Program-made: the position numbers and the translations under genes
The notes under the pieces: generated by a model
Database searches by the model: none
What the model was told of the DNA's origin: nothing
The model's input: the letters and a program-made list of their open reading frames with translations, nothing else
NCBI RefSeq assembly: GCF_012027595.1
Contig: NZ_SNUR01000001.1
Location: 248,001-312,000 of the forward strand
Reading direction: 5' to 3'
Source of the DNA: Thermococcus sp. Bubb.Bath
GTDB taxonomy: Archaea > Methanobacteriota_B > Thermococci > Thermococcales > Thermococcaceae
DNA: 64,000 nucleotides
Shown here: positions 48,354-58,224 of the stretch, piece after piece
How the letters are laid out: the number at the start of each line of letters is the position of its first letter
How positions within the stretch are numbered: position 1 is the first letter of the stretch

Positions 48354-48408
48354 GTGAAGCCTCTGGTGAAGCGTTTATAAATTTTTCACCTACCTTTAGA
48401 AGAGGCTG

Positions 48409-49575
48409 TTAGACTTCATTATCAAGCACGTTCAGAACATCTAACCTCTCACACACGGCCTTCTTGCCCAGCAGTTCCGCCACGGATGGGCTGGTTCTTC
48501 CCTCATCCCCGGATATCAGCTCCTTTATATAGAGCCCGCCATCGGTTACCAGTCGGAGCTCGAAGTGCCTCTCGTCCACCCACCTGGCCTCCGCCTCGTG
48601 AACCCTCCTGACGCGGACTTTATCTGCCCTCGAACGCTCCACGCGACGGGGAGTTCTCTGGCGAATTTCCATACCTGTGAGGCTTTCCGCCACCATCTCC
48701 GACTCTTCGGGGGTTACTCCCTCCTCAACATAAACGAGGGCCAGGTATTCCTTTTTATGGGAGGTGGAAAGCAGCATGCTGGCCTCTTCAGAAGTCATAA
48801 ACCGTAGACCAAGAACCTCCACTTTACCGCTCTCATTTATCACCCTCGCAACCTCCTCGAGGTCAACCCGCCTCTTCCTGGGCCTTTTAATCTCTACCAC
48901 GAATGGCCTTCCGTTTCCAAGCGTCCTGACGTCGGCGTCCTCCCTTCCAGCCCCTTTGAATACACATTTCCCTCCAAACGCCTTGGAGAACTCGCGACAG
49001 ATTATCGAAGCTACGCTCTCCTTAAATCCCCGCAGAGGGGTCTGAGGAATGCCCCTGACGAGTTTTCTATATCGTCCGTAGACGTGGATGGGTGAAACCT
49101 GAAGCTCAATCTTCCAGGAGTACGGCTCGACTATGAACAGTACGTCGGGTTTTCTTGAGGGTTCCTTACCCGTGGCCTCGGCGAACGCTTTCCCAAGCTC
49201 CCGGTTGAACTCGCGGTTGAGGGGTTCGCCTGTTTTTATGCCAAGCTTCCCCCACAGCTCCTCTTCTCTCCTGAGAATGTCTTCGGGGAACCGAGAGCCT
49301 ATGAGGAAAGTTTCGAACTCGATTCTCTCAACTTCTGATTTCATTACCTCAACAAGCTCAGGAATCCTATCAAAGACGTTACCGCACAGTTCACACCTCT
49401 TAGGCTCTTCAATGGGTTTCTCTCCCCTAATTGACCTCTCCATATTAATTACAAAGCGTACAGCCTTACCTCTCTCCTCGTCGGTTCCCTTTCCGAGCTT
49501 TGCGAAGAGCCTCCCAAGGCAGTGGTCGCAAAGTTTCACTGTTTTAAGCGCCTCCTCTCCCTTCCCAGTTATCAT
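48409..49575 (-). CDS. pus10: tRNA pseudouridine synthase Pus10 (388 aa)
   Basis: Archaeal Pus10 makes pseudouridine 54 and 55 in the T-loop of tRNA. The N-terminal zinc site uses LCDHCLGRL and RCELCGNVF. The middle is THUMP-like (KPDVLFIVEPYSWKIELQVSP). The catalytic domain contains GAGREDADVRTLGNGRPF, with the catalytic Asp in the DVRTLG part, and ends with GLYIKELISGDEGRTSPS. The ATG at 49575 follows GGGGTGAAACG. The frame is open to 49617, but the conserved part starts here. Divergent from the zinc-ribbon gene. Confidence 0.94.
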   Translation of the reverse strand: MITGKGEEALKTVKLCDHCLGRLFAKLGKGTDEERGKAVRFVINMERSIRGEKPIEEPKRCELCGNVFDRIPELVEVMKSEVERIEFETFLIGSRFPEDILRREEELWGKLGIKTGEPLNREFNRELGKAFAEATGKEPSRKPDVLFIVEPYSWKIELQVSPIHVYGRYRKLVRGIPQTPLRGFKESVASIICREFSKAFGGKCVFKGAGREDADVRTLGNGRPFVVEIKRPRKRRVDLEEVARVINESGKVEVLGLRFMTSEEASMLLSTSHKKEYLALVYVEEGVTPEESEMVAESLTGMEIRQRTPRRVERSRADKVRVRRVHEAEARWVDERHFELRLVTDGGLYIKELISGDEGRTSPSVAELLGKKAVCERLDVLNVLDNEV

Positions 49576-49626
49576 CGTTTCACCCCGTCCGTAAACTTTA
49601 AACCCCTCTCTTTTCACCTTTCAGTG

Positions 49627-49920
49627 ATGACGAGGAGGGAACGGATAATAAGCCTTTTGGAGGAGAAGGACTACTCGCCGAGCGAGTTGGCTAGGGCACT
49701 CGATCTGCGGGGAAAGGGGGCAGTGAAAACCATTCTAGAAGACCTAAGGGTCATACAGCGCGTTGTGAAGAGGGAGGGGAAAGTTCTCCTGATAAAACCC
49801 GCCGAGTGCAGGAACTGCGGCTTCGTTTTCAAGCCGGAGATAAAAGTCCCCTCCAGGTGCCCCCACTGCAAATCGGAGTGGATAGAAGAGCCAAGGTTTA
49901 AGATAGAAAGCAAACTCTGA
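49627..49920 (+). CDS. Winged-helix/zinc-ribbon regulator (97 aa)
   Basis: The first 60 residues are a winged helix (RRERIISLLEEKDYSPSELARAL), and the end is a zinc ribbon with CRNCGFVF and CPHCKSEW. This layout is like the small archaeal transcription regulators related to TFIIE-alpha or RPB12-type ribbons. Target genes are unknown. A TTTAAACC element at 49595-49604 is about 25-30 bp before the ATG at 49627, so a leaderless message is likely. Its stop abuts the stop of the PRC-barrel gene on the other strand. Confidence 0.87.
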   Translation: MTRRERIISLLEEKDYSPSELARALDLRGKGAVKTILEDLRVIQRVVKREGKVLLIKPAECRNCGFVFKPEIKVPSRCPHCKSEWIEEPRFKIESKL

Positions 49921-50127
49921 TCACTCTTTTGCCTTTACGAGGAGTATGTCGCCGATGGAAACCACGCGCTCGTAGGGGATTCCAACCTTCTCTCCGGGGA
50001 GGGCGAGCGCTATGACCTTTCCGCGACCGGTGTCGATGTCGATCAGGATTTCATCCACGTAGCCCACGTAGTTGCCCTTCGTGTTGTAAATCTGCTTCCC
50101 ATAAATCCTTGAGAGCCTCAGGACCAT
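49921..50127 (-). CDS. PRC-barrel domain protein (68 aa)
   Basis: Single small beta-barrel like that of RimM and of CdvA. It reads LRLSRIYGKQIYNTKGNYVG, then DEILIDIDTGRGKVIALALP and VGIPYERVVSIGDILLV. Stand-alone PRC-barrel proteins are common in archaea; they may bind RNA or other proteins, but no function is set. The ATG at 50127 follows GGTGGTTAAA. Confidence 0.88.
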   Translation of the reverse strand: MVLRLSRIYGKQIYNTKGNYVGYVDEILIDIDTGRGKVIALALPGEKVGIPYERVVSIGDILLVKAKE

Positions 50128-50161
50128 TTTAACCACCGGGGTTCTATAGACTTTCTCCTAT

Positions 50162-50668
50162 TTAAGGTTTAAGGTGCGAGCGCATCACGAGCAGCAGCGC
50201 CGCCATCATGAAGGAGCCTATTGCCCCGATGACGCCTATGAAGATTGCCCCCAGGGCCATCCTGGGTTCATCGAGAAAGCCGGCCGCCCCTATTATGGCC
50301 ATCCCCGTTAAGGCTCCGCCGAAGTAGGTCAGACCTGAGAGAAGCACGTCCGCTATTCCCGAAGGTTTTTCCAGGTAAAGGGGAGCGATGGAGAGTGTTA
50401 TTACTGTGAAGAGCATGCCTCTTGAGAACCACACCCCTGAGAGCGTCAGCGCCAGGAGAATAGCCCCCAGTCCCCCAGCGTAGGCGATTGAAGAACATTT
50501 AAACTCCCATTTGATCCCTGCGAAGATGAGTCCCCCAATGAGGGCACCCAGGAGGTAGACCCACCATGTGCTGGATATGGAAGCGTAATCGGGCATCAGC
50601 TTCACGACTACCAATAGGGCCGCAAAGACTCCAACCCCCATTCCTGCGGGGATGTTTTTGAGATTCAC
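50162..50668 (-). CDS. Membrane protein (168 aa), head-to-tail with ribK
   Basis: About five membrane helices fill the protein (residues 8-25, 38-53, 63-82, 87-95/105-130 and 138-160), with short loops. No family recognised. The start is GTG at 50668, with GAGGGAGAAAA before it, and it overlaps the ribK stop by 4 nt. A role near riboflavin or in transport is only suggested by that position. Confidence 0.65.
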   Translation of the reverse strand: MNLKNIPAGMGVGVFAALLVVVKLMPDYASISSTWWVYLLGALIGGLIFAGIKWEFKCSSIAYAGGLGAILLALTLSGVWFSRGMLFTVITLSIAPLYLEKPSGIADVLLSGLTYFGGALTGMAIIGAAGFLDEPRMALGAIFIGVIGAIGSFMMAALLLVMRSHLKP

Positions 50669-51312
50669 TTTTCTCCCTCCTCAGTTATATAGAGCTTCAG
50701 CCTGTCGCCATCCTTCAATCCAAGGCTTTCCCTCAGGTTGGTCGGTGCTATAATCTCAGCTATCTTCGGAGGGTGGACGGTTCTGGATGGGACGACTATA
50801 GCACCGTTAACTCCTTTTATCCTGACCGAGTATGCTTTAACGTCCCCGAAGCTTCTACCTCCTTTCACGAAGCCGGGGATCAGAGTGGGTCTAACGGTGC
50901 AGAGGGCATCGAATATCGTCCTGGGAAATATGACGCGGAGGTTGAGGGTGCCCGGATACGGATCGAAGCCAAGGTACTCGTGTATCCTCTCCCGATACTG
51001 TTCTATGTAATACGCCCCCTCGCCGAGACCGGAGATGACTTCCCCCACAATAACACCATTGTAAAGGGCCTTTCCAAGTTCTGAATACAGGTTTTCGAGG
51101 TACTCCATGGCTTTTTCAGTGAGCTCAACGTACGTTCTCCTTCCCAGCACTTCCCTCTCAAGTAGCCCCTCTTCCACGAGGGAATCTATCGAACGGAGGG
51201 CAGTCTGGGGGGATACCCCAAGCTTTTCCGCCAGTTCTCTCACGGTTATAGCTTTTCTTTCACCTATCGCACCCAGTTTAGCGAGTTCGAGGAGCAAAGG
51301 AATTTTCTCCAT
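50665..51312 (-). CDS. ribK: CTP-dependent riboflavin kinase with HTH domain
   Basis: Archaeal RibK phosphorylates riboflavin to FMN using CTP. The N-terminal 80 residues are a winged-helix domain ([20 protein letters not shown]). The catalytic barrel (DUF120) starts near 90 with [21 protein letters not shown] and has [12 protein letters not shown] and the [19 protein letters not shown] block. The fused HTH form is found in many Euryarchaea and may also act as an FMN-sensing regulator. The ATG at 51312 lies within the end of the endonuclease V gene (35-nt overlap). Confidence 0.93.
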   Translation of the reverse strand: MEKIPLLLELAKLGAIGERKAITVRELAEKLGVSPQTALRSIDSLVEEGLLEREVLGRRTYVELTEKAMEYLENLYSELGKALYNGVIVGEVISGLGEGAYYIEQYRERIHEYLGFDPYPGTLNLRVIFPRTIFDALCTVRPTLIPGFVKGGRSFGDVKAYSVRIKGVNGAIVVPSRTVHPPKIAEIIAPTNLRESLGLKDGDRLKLYITEEGEK

Positions 51313-51883
51313 AGCTGGCACCCTTTGAGAGTTTGTCGGCAATCCTGAGCGGAAGGGGATAGCCGTTCCTGTTTAAAGCGTTAACTATCTCGACCGCCAA
51401 GGGCAAGTCGATCAAGTGCCCAACGCTCACGTAGGCCTTTCCGACCTTTACCCACGAGCCTTCCGGGACATCCCTAAGCGGCCGTTTGGCAATCCCGATC
51501 GTTGGAATTCCAAGGACGAGGCCGAGGTGAGATGCCAAGCCGTATCCCCTCGGGTGAGCCCTTCCGTGCCCCTCAGCGAGGAGAACGTCAGGTCTGTCCC
51601 TCCCAACTACAACGAGAACAGGCCGCGTTTCCCTGAGGAAGAAGAAAGTTGAGACATACGGGAAACTCGCCTTCACCTTAACAACCCTCTTTTTCAGCAG
51701 TTTGCAGTCCGGGAAGGAGCAGAGCACGAAGGCAGCTCTGGCTATATTATCCTTGTAAGAGACATCAACGGCCCCAACCGTTCTGACCTTTGAGACCTCC
51801 AGCGGGCTCTCAACTACCCTTTCAGCAAGCTTTCTTTGAACTTTGGCTATTTTCTCAAGGAGTTCATTGGGAGCTCTCTCCAT
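51278..51883 (-). CDS. nfi: Endonuclease V
   Basis: Cleaves DNA or RNA next to deaminated purines such as hypoxanthine. Asp40 in GAVDVSYKD, the PYVST wedge at 76-80, Glu85 in LRET, Asp100 in DVLLAEGHG and the following [15 protein letters not shown] are the conserved features. Metal-binding acids are complete. Length (201 aa) is normal. It overlaps the translin-like gene upstream by 20 nt and ribK downstream by 35 nt. Confidence 0.94.
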   Translation of the reverse strand: MERAPNELLEKIAKVQRKLAERVVESPLEVSKVRTVGAVDVSYKDNIARAAFVLCSFPDCKLLKKRVVKVKASFPYVSTFFFLRETRPVLVVVGRDRPDVLLAEGHGRAHPRGYGLASHLGLVLGIPTIGIAKRPLRDVPEGSWVKVGKAYVSVGHLIDLPLAVEIVNALNRNGYPLPLRIADKLSKGASYGENSFAPRTR

Positions 51884-52496
51884 TTCCCACCGCCGCGTTC
51901 AGCTTCTCCTCAAGCCTCTTGTTCAGCTTGGCCCTCGTGAGGTCTTCGAGGGTTCTCTCAAGTATGTGTCTCGCCTGATCCTGCTTCGTCCTGACGTTCA
52001 CGAGGCCTTTGGGGTACTCAAACGCCATCAGCTCACCGTAGAGCTCTTCCATGAAGCGGTAGACCTTTTCAGCTTCCTCAACTTTCCCATCGAGTAGCAG
52101 AAGAAGAAACCTTCTCCGCAGTTCTCCGATGAAATCGCCAAACCCGAGGATGTAGTCCGCCTCTGGAATTCCCAGCTCCCACGGGTCGGGGAGCTCCCGC
52201 CCCTCAATGTAAGCGAGAAGAAGGCTCGCTTCGGCGAACTCCTGGTTGGCGGTCTGGACGTAACCTGAGTAGTAGAGCATCGGGTAGTTCTCCAGCTTTT
52301 CCTTCAATCTTCTCACGAGCTCTCCGGCCTTACCAAGTCTGTCCTCGGCAGTTTGAAAATCCCCTCTGTGGGCGGCTTTGACAGCGTCCCCGCTCAGTCG
52401 CACTATCTCACGGGTAATCCTGAGCGCCTCTTCCCTCATGGAGTCGGCTTCGTCTAGATAGGCCCTGATTTTTTCCATCGTTTTCTTGAGCTTCAT
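51864..52496 (-). CDS. Translin-family protein (210 aa)
   Basis: Wholly helical protein like translin/TRAX, which bind nucleic acids and, in the TRAX type, cleave RNA. It reads DEADSMREEALRITREIVRLSGDAVKAAH, of which SMREEALRITREIVRL is the usual family block, then YVQTANQEFAEASLLLAYI and GFGDFIGELRRRFLLLLLDG. An acid in each of the helical motifs could bind metal. The ATG at 52496 follows GGTGATGGT. First gene of a closely overlapped unit with endoV and ribK. Confidence 0.85.
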   Translation of the reverse strand: MKLKKTMEKIRAYLDEADSMREEALRITREIVRLSGDAVKAAHRGDFQTAEDRLGKAGELVRRLKEKLENYPMLYYSGYVQTANQEFAEASLLLAYIEGRELPDPWELGIPEADYILGFGDFIGELRRRFLLLLLDGKVEEAEKVYRFMEELYGELMAFEYPKGLVNVRTKQDQARHILERTLEDLTRAKLNKRLEEKLNAAVGNGESSQ

Positions 52497-52579
52497 ACCA
52501 TCACCATCTCCCCTTTGGTGAAAGACCTTAAAAGAGAACCCGGTATCGTTTTATAGTGTTCGACAGAGACCCCAGGGGG

Positions 52580-53902
52580 ATGGACATGAAGGACAGGAAG
52601 ATAGACCTTTTCATGAAGAAAAACAACCTCAACATAGGGGATTTGGTTCGTGTAACCGAAAGAGACGGTTCCACGTATGAAGGAAGGGTGATGCCACCCT
52701 ACGAGCTTTCTCCGGGAGAGACGCTCACGATTAAGCTTGACAACGGCTACAACATCGGCATTTTGATAGACGCTATAGAGAGCATTGAAGTCGTTGAGAA
52801 GGCTAAGGAAGCCCCGAAGATGGAGTTCAAGGAAGTCCTGCCGAGAAAGGAAGGGCTTCCGGGGGTTACCATCCTTGGAACCGGCGGAACGATAGCGAGC
52901 AGGATAGACTACAAGACCGGTGCTGTCCACGCGGCTTTTACGGCGGAGGAGCTGGCCAAGGCAGTCCCGGAGATATTTGAGATAGCGAACATAACACCCA
53001 AGCTCCTGTTCAACATAATGAGCGAGGACATGAAGCCTGAGTACTGGAAGAGAATAGCCCACGAGACTGCTAAAGCCCTCAACTCCGGTGAGGACGGTGT
53101 TGTCATCGCCCACGGAACGGATACACTCGGTTACACGGCTGCCGCACTCAGCTTTATGCTCAGGAACCTCACCAAGCCAGTAGTTCTCGTGGGTTCCCAG
53201 AGGAGCTCTGACAGGCCGAGCAGCGACGCCGCCACCAACCTTATCTGTTCAACGAGAATGGCAACGGCCGATGCCGGTGAGGTCATGGTGGTCATGCACG
53301 GAGAAACGGGCGACACCTACTGTTTGGCCCACCGCGGAACCAAGGTCAGGAAGATGCACACGAGCAGGAGGGACACCTTCAGGAGCATCAACGACATTCC
53401 AATAGCAAAGGTCTGGCCCGATGGGAAGATCGAGTACCTCAGGTACGATTACAGAAAGAGGAGTGAGGGCGAAGTCGAGGTTGACGACAGCTTCGAAGAG
53501 AGGGTCGCGATACTCAAAATCTATCCTGGTGTAACGAGTGAGCTCCTTGAGTTTTTCGTTGATAAAGGCTACAAGGGAATCGTCATCGAGGGAACCGGTC
53601 TCGGCCACACCCCGAATTACATGATTCCGGCCATTGAGAGGGCCGTTGAGAACGGAGTTGCTGTCTGCATGACGAGCCAGTGTCTCTACGGTAGGGTGAA
53701 CCTCAACGTCTACTCCACCGGAAGGAGGCTCCTCAAGGCAGGCGTTATACCCTGTGAGGACATGCTTCCGGAGACGGCCTACGTCAAGCTCGGCTGGGTT
53801 CTCGGACACACTGACGACCCTGAAGAGGTAAGGAAGATGATGCTGGCCAACTACGCCGGCGAGATAACGCCCTACACGAGGTTTGACACGTTCCTGAGGT
53901 GA
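52580..53902 (+). CDS. gatD: Glu-tRNA(Gln) amidotransferase subunit D
   Basis: Frees ammonia from glutamine or asparagine for GatE. The N-terminal AnsA-like adaptor barrel contains [20 protein letters not shown]. The asparaginase domain follows, with [11 protein letters not shown] and [29 protein letters not shown] and [11 protein letters not shown] mark the remaining active-site strands. Start candidates at 52580 and 52586 both suit GGGGG and the GTTTTATAG promoter at 52548-52556. The stop lies 5 nt before the preferred gatE ATG at 53908. Homologous to the asparaginase at 21634. Confidence 0.95.
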   Translation: MDMKDRKIDLFMKKNNLNIGDLVRVTERDGSTYEGRVMPPYELSPGETLTIKLDNGYNIGILIDAIESIEVVEKAKEAPKMEFKEVLPRKEGLPGVTILGTGGTIASRIDYKTGAVHAAFTAEELAKAVPEIFEIANITPKLLFNIMSEDMKPEYWKRIAHETAKALNSGEDGVVIAHGTDTLGYTAAALSFMLRNLTKPVVLVGSQRSSDRPSSDAATNLICSTRMATADAGEVMVVMHGETGDTYCLAHRGTKVRKMHTSRRDTFRSINDIPIAKVWPDGKIEYLRYDYRKRSEGEVEVDDSFEERVAILKIYPGVTSELLEFFVDKGYKGIVIEGTGLGHTPNYMIPAIERAVENGVAVCMTSQCLYGRVNLNVYSTGRRLLKAGVIPCEDMLPETAYVKLGWVLGHTDDPEEVRKMMLANYAGEITPYTRFDTFLR

Positions 53903-53907
53903 TGATG

Positions 53908-55797
53908 ATGACCGATAAGTTCAACTACGAGGAGCTCGGCCTTAAGGTCGGTCTTGAGATACACAGGCAGCTCGACACCAAGAAGCTGTTCTCACCCGTC
54001 CCGAGCGAGTTCAGCGAGGAAGTTGACTTCACCTTTGAAAGGAGATTGAGGCCCACGATGAGCGAGCTGGGAGAAATTGACCCAGCAGCCCTTGAGGAGT
54101 TCAAGAAGGGAAAGAAGTTCATCTACGAGGGCAACTACAAGCTTACGGACCTCGTTTACATGGACGAGGAGCCGCCGAGGGGGCCGGAGGGGGAGGCCCT
54201 TGAAGTTGCCCTCCAGATAAGCTACCTCCTCAACGCCAAGCCGGTCGATGAGGTTCACTTCATGCGCAAGATCGTCATAGATGGATCAAACGTCTCGGGC
54301 TTCCAGAGGACCGCGATAGTGGCCATGAACGGGAAAGTTGATACCCCCTGGGGAAGCGTGGGTATACCCACAGTCTGCCTTGAGGAAGACGCCTGCCGTA
54401 TCGTCGAGAGGAAGGAGAAGGAGGTAATCTACCGCCTCGACCGCCTTGGAATCCCGCTGGTCGAGATAAGCACCACTCCGGACATACACCATCCGGAGCA
54501 GGCGAAGGTCGTTGCCAAGTACATAGGCGACGCTTTGAGGGCCACGAGAAAGGTAAAGCGCGGCCTGGGAACCATCAGGCAGGACCTCAACGTCTCGATC
54601 AGGGGTGGAGCGAGGGTCGAGATAAAGGGCGTCCAGGAGCTTGACATGATACCCCTCATCATAGAGCGGGAAGTCGAGAGGCAGCTGAATCTGCTCAAGA
54701 TACGGGACGAGCTGAGGAAGAGGGGCATTAAGCCGGAGGGCATCAAGGAGGAGTTCTACGACGTGACCGAAGTCTTCCAGAGCACCGGCTCAAAGATAAT
54801 CGCAAGGACGATAAAGAAGGGCGGCAAGGTTCTCGCGGTAAAGCTCCCCAAGTTCCGCGGTCTCATCGGAAAGGAGGTACAGCCTGGAAGAAGGCTCGGA
54901 ACGGAGATGGCCGACAGGGCCAAGAAGTACGTTAAGGGCATCTTCCACATTGATGAATTACCGAATTACGGAATTACAGAATTAGAGGTTAACGCTGTTA
55001 TTGAAAAACTTGGTCTTGGGGAGGAGGACGCCTTTGTCCTCGTCGCGGCAGAGGAAGAGACCGCCAAGAACGCGCTCCGTGAGGTGGTTAAGAGGGCCCA
55101 GGAAGCCATTGAAGGCGTTCCGGAGGAGACGAGAAGGGCCCTGCCCGATGGAAACACGCAATATATGCGCCCGCTTCCAGGAAAAGCCAGGATGTACCCT
55201 GAAACAGACATACCATCGATATTCCTCCCGCCGGAGGAGAAGCAGAGAATAAAGGCCAACCTACCCGAGCTCCCACAGGAGAGGGTTGAGCGATACGTTA
55301 AGGAGTACAGGATAGATAGGAGCCTCGCAGAAACTCTGGTAAACGACGAGCGCGATGAGCTCTTCGAGGAGCTAATAAAGGGTGGAGTTAAACCGTCATT
55401 AGCGGCCTCAATACTCGTTGTCGTCCTCAAGGGGCTCAAGAAGGAGGTCCCGATAGAGAAGGTCACCGACGAGCACATCAGGGAGGCCTTTGAGCTCTAC
55501 CTCGAAGGGAAGATAGCGAAGGAGGCATTTGAGGAGATATTCAAGGAGCTTGCCCTCCATCCGGAGAAGAGCGCAAAGCAGGTGGCAGAGGAAAAGGGAC
55601 TGACGCTCCTCAGCGAGGAAGATGTTGAGAGGATCATAGCTGAGGTTATCCACCAGAATATTGACGTCATTAAGGCCAAAGGGATGGGTGCAATGGGCAT
55701 GATAATGGGCAGGGCGATGGCGAAGCTTCGCGGAAGGGCAGACGGAAAGCTCGTCAACCAGATCGTAAGGAAGAAGATTCAGGAGATAGCGGGCTGA
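53908..55797 (+). CDS. gatE: Glu-tRNA(Gln) amidotransferase subunit E
   Basis: Kinase/transamidase subunit that turns Glu-tRNA(Gln) into Gln-tRNA(Gln), replacing GlnRS in archaea. The GatB-like core has [33 protein letters not shown] and [15 protein letters not shown]. The insertion typical of GatE sits between about 280 and 400, and [20 protein letters not shown] follows. The end is a YqeY-like helical domain with [12 protein letters not shown]. The ATG at 53908 follows GAGGTGAT. Length of 629 residues is normal. Confidence 0.96.
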   Translation: MTDKFNYEELGLKVGLEIHRQLDTKKLFSPVPSEFSEEVDFTFERRLRPTMSELGEIDPAALEEFKKGKKFIYEGNYKLTDLVYMDEEPPRGPEGEALEVALQISYLLNAKPVDEVHFMRKIVIDGSNVSGFQRTAIVAMNGKVDTPWGSVGIPTVCLEEDACRIVERKEKEVIYRLDRLGIPLVEISTTPDIHHPEQAKVVAKYIGDALRATRKVKRGLGTIRQDLNVSIRGGARVEIKGVQELDMIPLIIEREVERQLNLLKIRDELRKRGIKPEGIKEEFYDVTEVFQSTGSKIIARTIKKGGKVLAVKLPKFRGLIGKEVQPGRRLGTEMADRAKKYVKGIFHIDELPNYGITELEVNAVIEKLGLGEEDAFVLVAAEEETAKNALREVVKRAQEAIEGVPEETRRALPDGNTQYMRPLPGKARMYPETDIPSIFLPPEEKQRIKANLPELPQERVERYVKEYRIDRSLAETLVNDERDELFEELIKGGVKPSLAASILVVVLKGLKKEVPIEKVTDEHIREAFELYLEGKIAKEAFEEIFKELALHPEKSAKQVAEEKGLTLLSEEDVERIIAEVIHQNIDVIKAKGMGAMGMIMGRAMAKLRGRADGKLVNQIVRKKIQEIAG

Positions 55798-55838
55798 GGT
55801 TTTTAAGCCCTTTTTCCTGATCCCTTTTGTGGAAAGAA

Positions 55839-56342
55839 ATGAAGGCCCGGTTCACTGTCTTCTACTGCATTAGAGAGGACGGGCTAAAGGATCTCAACAT
55901 AAAGGGCTACCTCAAACTTTTCGGGCCGGATGTTCAGGCTCTCACAGATGCCCTCTTTCAGATCGCCCAGACTTCGGAGGTAATAACAGTTCTAAGGGCT
56001 AATGCAGGTGATTATTCCGTTGTGTACGTTGTCCCCGGGGAGGTTAAGGGAGTCCAGTGCAAAGAGGCCTACGAGTTCCTTGTCCAGAAGGAGATGGGTC
56101 TGTCAAAGGTGGCCGAGGAGATAGCTGGAAAGAATTCAGGTGGACCAATCCTAAGCGGGGCTTTAATTCTGGCTGGAATAGCGGTTTTATTCTACACAGG
56201 CTACCACTATCACATGCTCTCGGAGATGAACAACCTGCTGCTCCTCTTCGTGGGCCTTCTTCTCAGTGTTCTCGGCGGCTTATTAAGGGGATATCAGAAG
56301 AAGAGGGTCAGGATATCGGCTCCCCGTCACTGGTCGGAGTGA
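55839..56342 (+). CDS. Small membrane protein (167 aa)
   Basis: A soluble N-terminal domain of about 105 residues (ARFTVFYCIREDGLKDLNIK...) precedes two membrane helices, near 108-122 and 130-145, and a short basic tail. Unknown family. It has the same plan as the next gene and may be a paralogue. A TTTTTAAGCC element at 55800-55809 lies 30 bp before the ATG, and no strong ribosome site is present. Confidence 0.65.
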   Translation: MKARFTVFYCIREDGLKDLNIKGYLKLFGPDVQALTDALFQIAQTSEVITVLRANAGDYSVVYVVPGEVKGVQCKEAYEFLVQKEMGLSKVAEEIAGKNSGGPILSGALILAGIAVLFYTGYHYHMLSEMNNLLLLFVGLLLSVLGGLLRGYQKKRVRISAPRHWSE

Positions 56343-56442
56343 GGAAAACCCTCCCGTTTAAAGTTCTTGATGTTGATCTTTATGTTTGGCCTTTCCACTA
56401 AAAACGCAACGTTTTTAAAATTCAAAGTAGTATAGCTAGCCA

Positions 56443-57098
56443 ATGAAAGCGAGGGGCAAGTTTTCAAGGATAACCCACCGATGGATGCTGAACAAATATG
56501 TGATGTACGCCCGGATTAGATGTGAGGCTCTTTCGATGTGTGCCTCAAAGCTGGAGGCAATTTTCAAGGCCTCTGGAGTTGGGTTCGTCAGACTGCTCGA
56601 GCCCGATCCCGATACTCTTGCATCCTATGCGGACGGGCTCTACCCCGGAAGTCCGTTGAGATAGTCGAGCTTACCGATGGGATGAGCAGGATGTTCTATC
56701 TGGCTGCACCCCAGGTTCCGGTTAGGCTGGAGGGAGAACTTAAACCCGAGTTTACCCTTTTCTTCAATGTGAAGAGCAGGAAAGCCCTAGAAATTCTTCT
56801 TAGAATACTCGGAAAGAATAGAATCAGCGGAAAAAGATACAGACGCCGTTCCGGGATAAACTTTGCGATAAGCTTTCTAGGGAGCTTCTTCTTCTCGGTC
56901 CTCTTTAACTTTGGAAATTACTGGCTCCAATCCATTGTTTTCCTTGCCCTCACAGTTTTAATATACCTCATCATTGACTACCCCTTCTCACTCCTCTACC
57001 TCAAAGGTGTTGAGGTGCTCTCCCATGATCCCTTCAAGAAGAAAGCGAAGGTCGTCAGGATTGAGAGAATAAGAAAGACCACTGAGAAGGCTGAGTAG
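56443..57098 (+). pseudogene. Frameshifted small membrane protein, paralogue of the preceding gene
   Basis: The frame from the ATG at 56443 (MKARGKFSRITHRWMLNKY) stays plausible up to about 56645 and then ends at TAG, 56662-56664. The next frame takes over at once with VEIVELTDGMSRMFYLAAPQ and runs to 57098, with two membrane helices in its second half. The switch lies in CTACCCCGG at 56640-56648, so a one-base change in the C run would restore a protein of about 218 residues. The promoter CGTTTTTAAAATTC lies 25 bp upstream and is intact. It may be a recent mutation, a sequencing error or a programmed shift. Confidence 0.65.
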
Positions 57099-57129
57099 GG
57101 CTTTTAAACTTCCCTGCGATTATGGGAAC

Positions 57130-58194
57130 ATGATAACCGAAGTCCTCCTCGCGGTGATTCTGCTGTGGGACGGCTACTTCTTCCTCCGATACCTGCTGAG
57201 TCTTGGGGGGAGGTGTCCCACCTCGTCATGGGCCCCAAAGGTTAGCATTCTAATACCGGCTTATAACGAGGAGAAAAACATAAAGCGCGCAATAGACGCG
57301 GCCCTATCTCAGGACTATCCCAGTTTAGAGGTCATAGTTGTAGATGATGGCTCAACGGACGATACTTACAATGCTGCTTCCTCGATAAAAGACCCTCACC
57401 TGAAGGTTCTCCGGATCCCTCACTCCGGGAAGGCGAGGGCATTAAACGCGGGTCTTGAAGTTGCCTCTGGAGAAGTTATCATCACTACTGACGCCGATGG
57501 GTGGCTGGAGAGGAACGCCGTCGGAAGGCTCGTCGAGAGGTTTTATAGGGGGGATGTAGTCGCCGTCGGCGGGCAGGTCAGGGTCTTTCCAGGGGGTTTT
57601 CTGGAGCTGGTGCAGGACATAGAGCACATCAGGATAGCGACCTTCCGAAGAGCCTACGAGCTGGAAAACCTAAGTCTCGCTCCCGGCCCGGTTTCAGCCT
57701 TCAGGGGGGATGCCCTTGAGAAAATCGGGGGCTTTGCCAATGACCTCGTTGAGGACTACGCGACCACTATCGCAGTTAAAAAGCTGGGAAAGGTGGTTTA
57801 CGCACCGAAGGCGAGGGCCTGGGTCAGGATGCCGACTTTCCTCGGAAGACTCTGGAGACAGAGGAAGAGGTGGTTTCTCGGTGATCTTCCCAAGCTCGGT
57901 GGGGGACCTCTTAAGGAGAAGGCTTTTCTGGTGGTAAGCGACGTGGTTGCCTTCGCGGACGTTGTCTTTCCAATTCTTGCGATTGCCTTTGGTAAGTGGG
58001 TGCTTCTCCTTGTTTTTCTGGCCTTTGAATTCATCACGATGGCAGCCGCGGTGTGGAGGGAAGGGGGTCTCGTTAGGGAGGTTCTTCTCTTCCCCATCGT
58101 CCTGTGGTTCTGGGCGGCCTTCTACCTATCGCTTCACGCCTATGGCTATCTGAGGTTTGCGCTCTCAAAGGGTGAGCCGGCAGAATGGAAGTGA
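57130..58194 (+). CDS. Membrane glycosyltransferase family 2 (354 aa)
   Basis: Processive-type GT2 enzyme that transfers sugars from a nucleotide donor. An N-terminal membrane segment precedes the catalytic fold, with VSILIPAYNEEKNIKRAI, IVVDDGSTDDT, DADGW (metal-binding DxD), APGPVSAFRGDAL and the acceptor/processivity motif RQRKRW. Two or three membrane helices end the protein. This plan resembles hyaluronan- and cellulose-synthase-like enzymes and suggests a role in exopolysaccharide or lipid-linked glycan. Weak TTTTAAAC at 57102-57109 may be the promoter. Confidence 0.9.
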   Translation: MITEVLLAVILLWDGYFFLRYLLSLGGRCPTSSWAPKVSILIPAYNEEKNIKRAIDAALSQDYPSLEVIVVDDGSTDDTYNAASSIKDPHLKVLRIPHSGKARALNAGLEVASGEVIITTDADGWLERNAVGRLVERFYRGDVVAVGGQVRVFPGGFLELVQDIEHIRIATFRRAYELENLSLAPGPVSAFRGDALEKIGGFANDLVEDYATTIAVKKLGKVVYAPKARAWVRMPTFLGRLWRQRKRWFLGDLPKLGGGPLKEKAFLVVSDVVAFADVVFPILAIAFGKWVLLLVFLAFEFITMAAAVWREGGLVREVLLFPIVLWFWAAFYLSLHAYGYLRFALSKGEPAEWK

Positions 58195-58224
58195 AACGAG
58201 GGGACAAATGGTAAAAGCCAAAGA

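Noticed and set aside
56538-56650. Independent start of the second membrane gene at 56538
   Set aside because: The first 37 codons from there are out-of-frame translation of the 56443 frame and look non-coding; the two pieces are better explained as one frameshifted gene.
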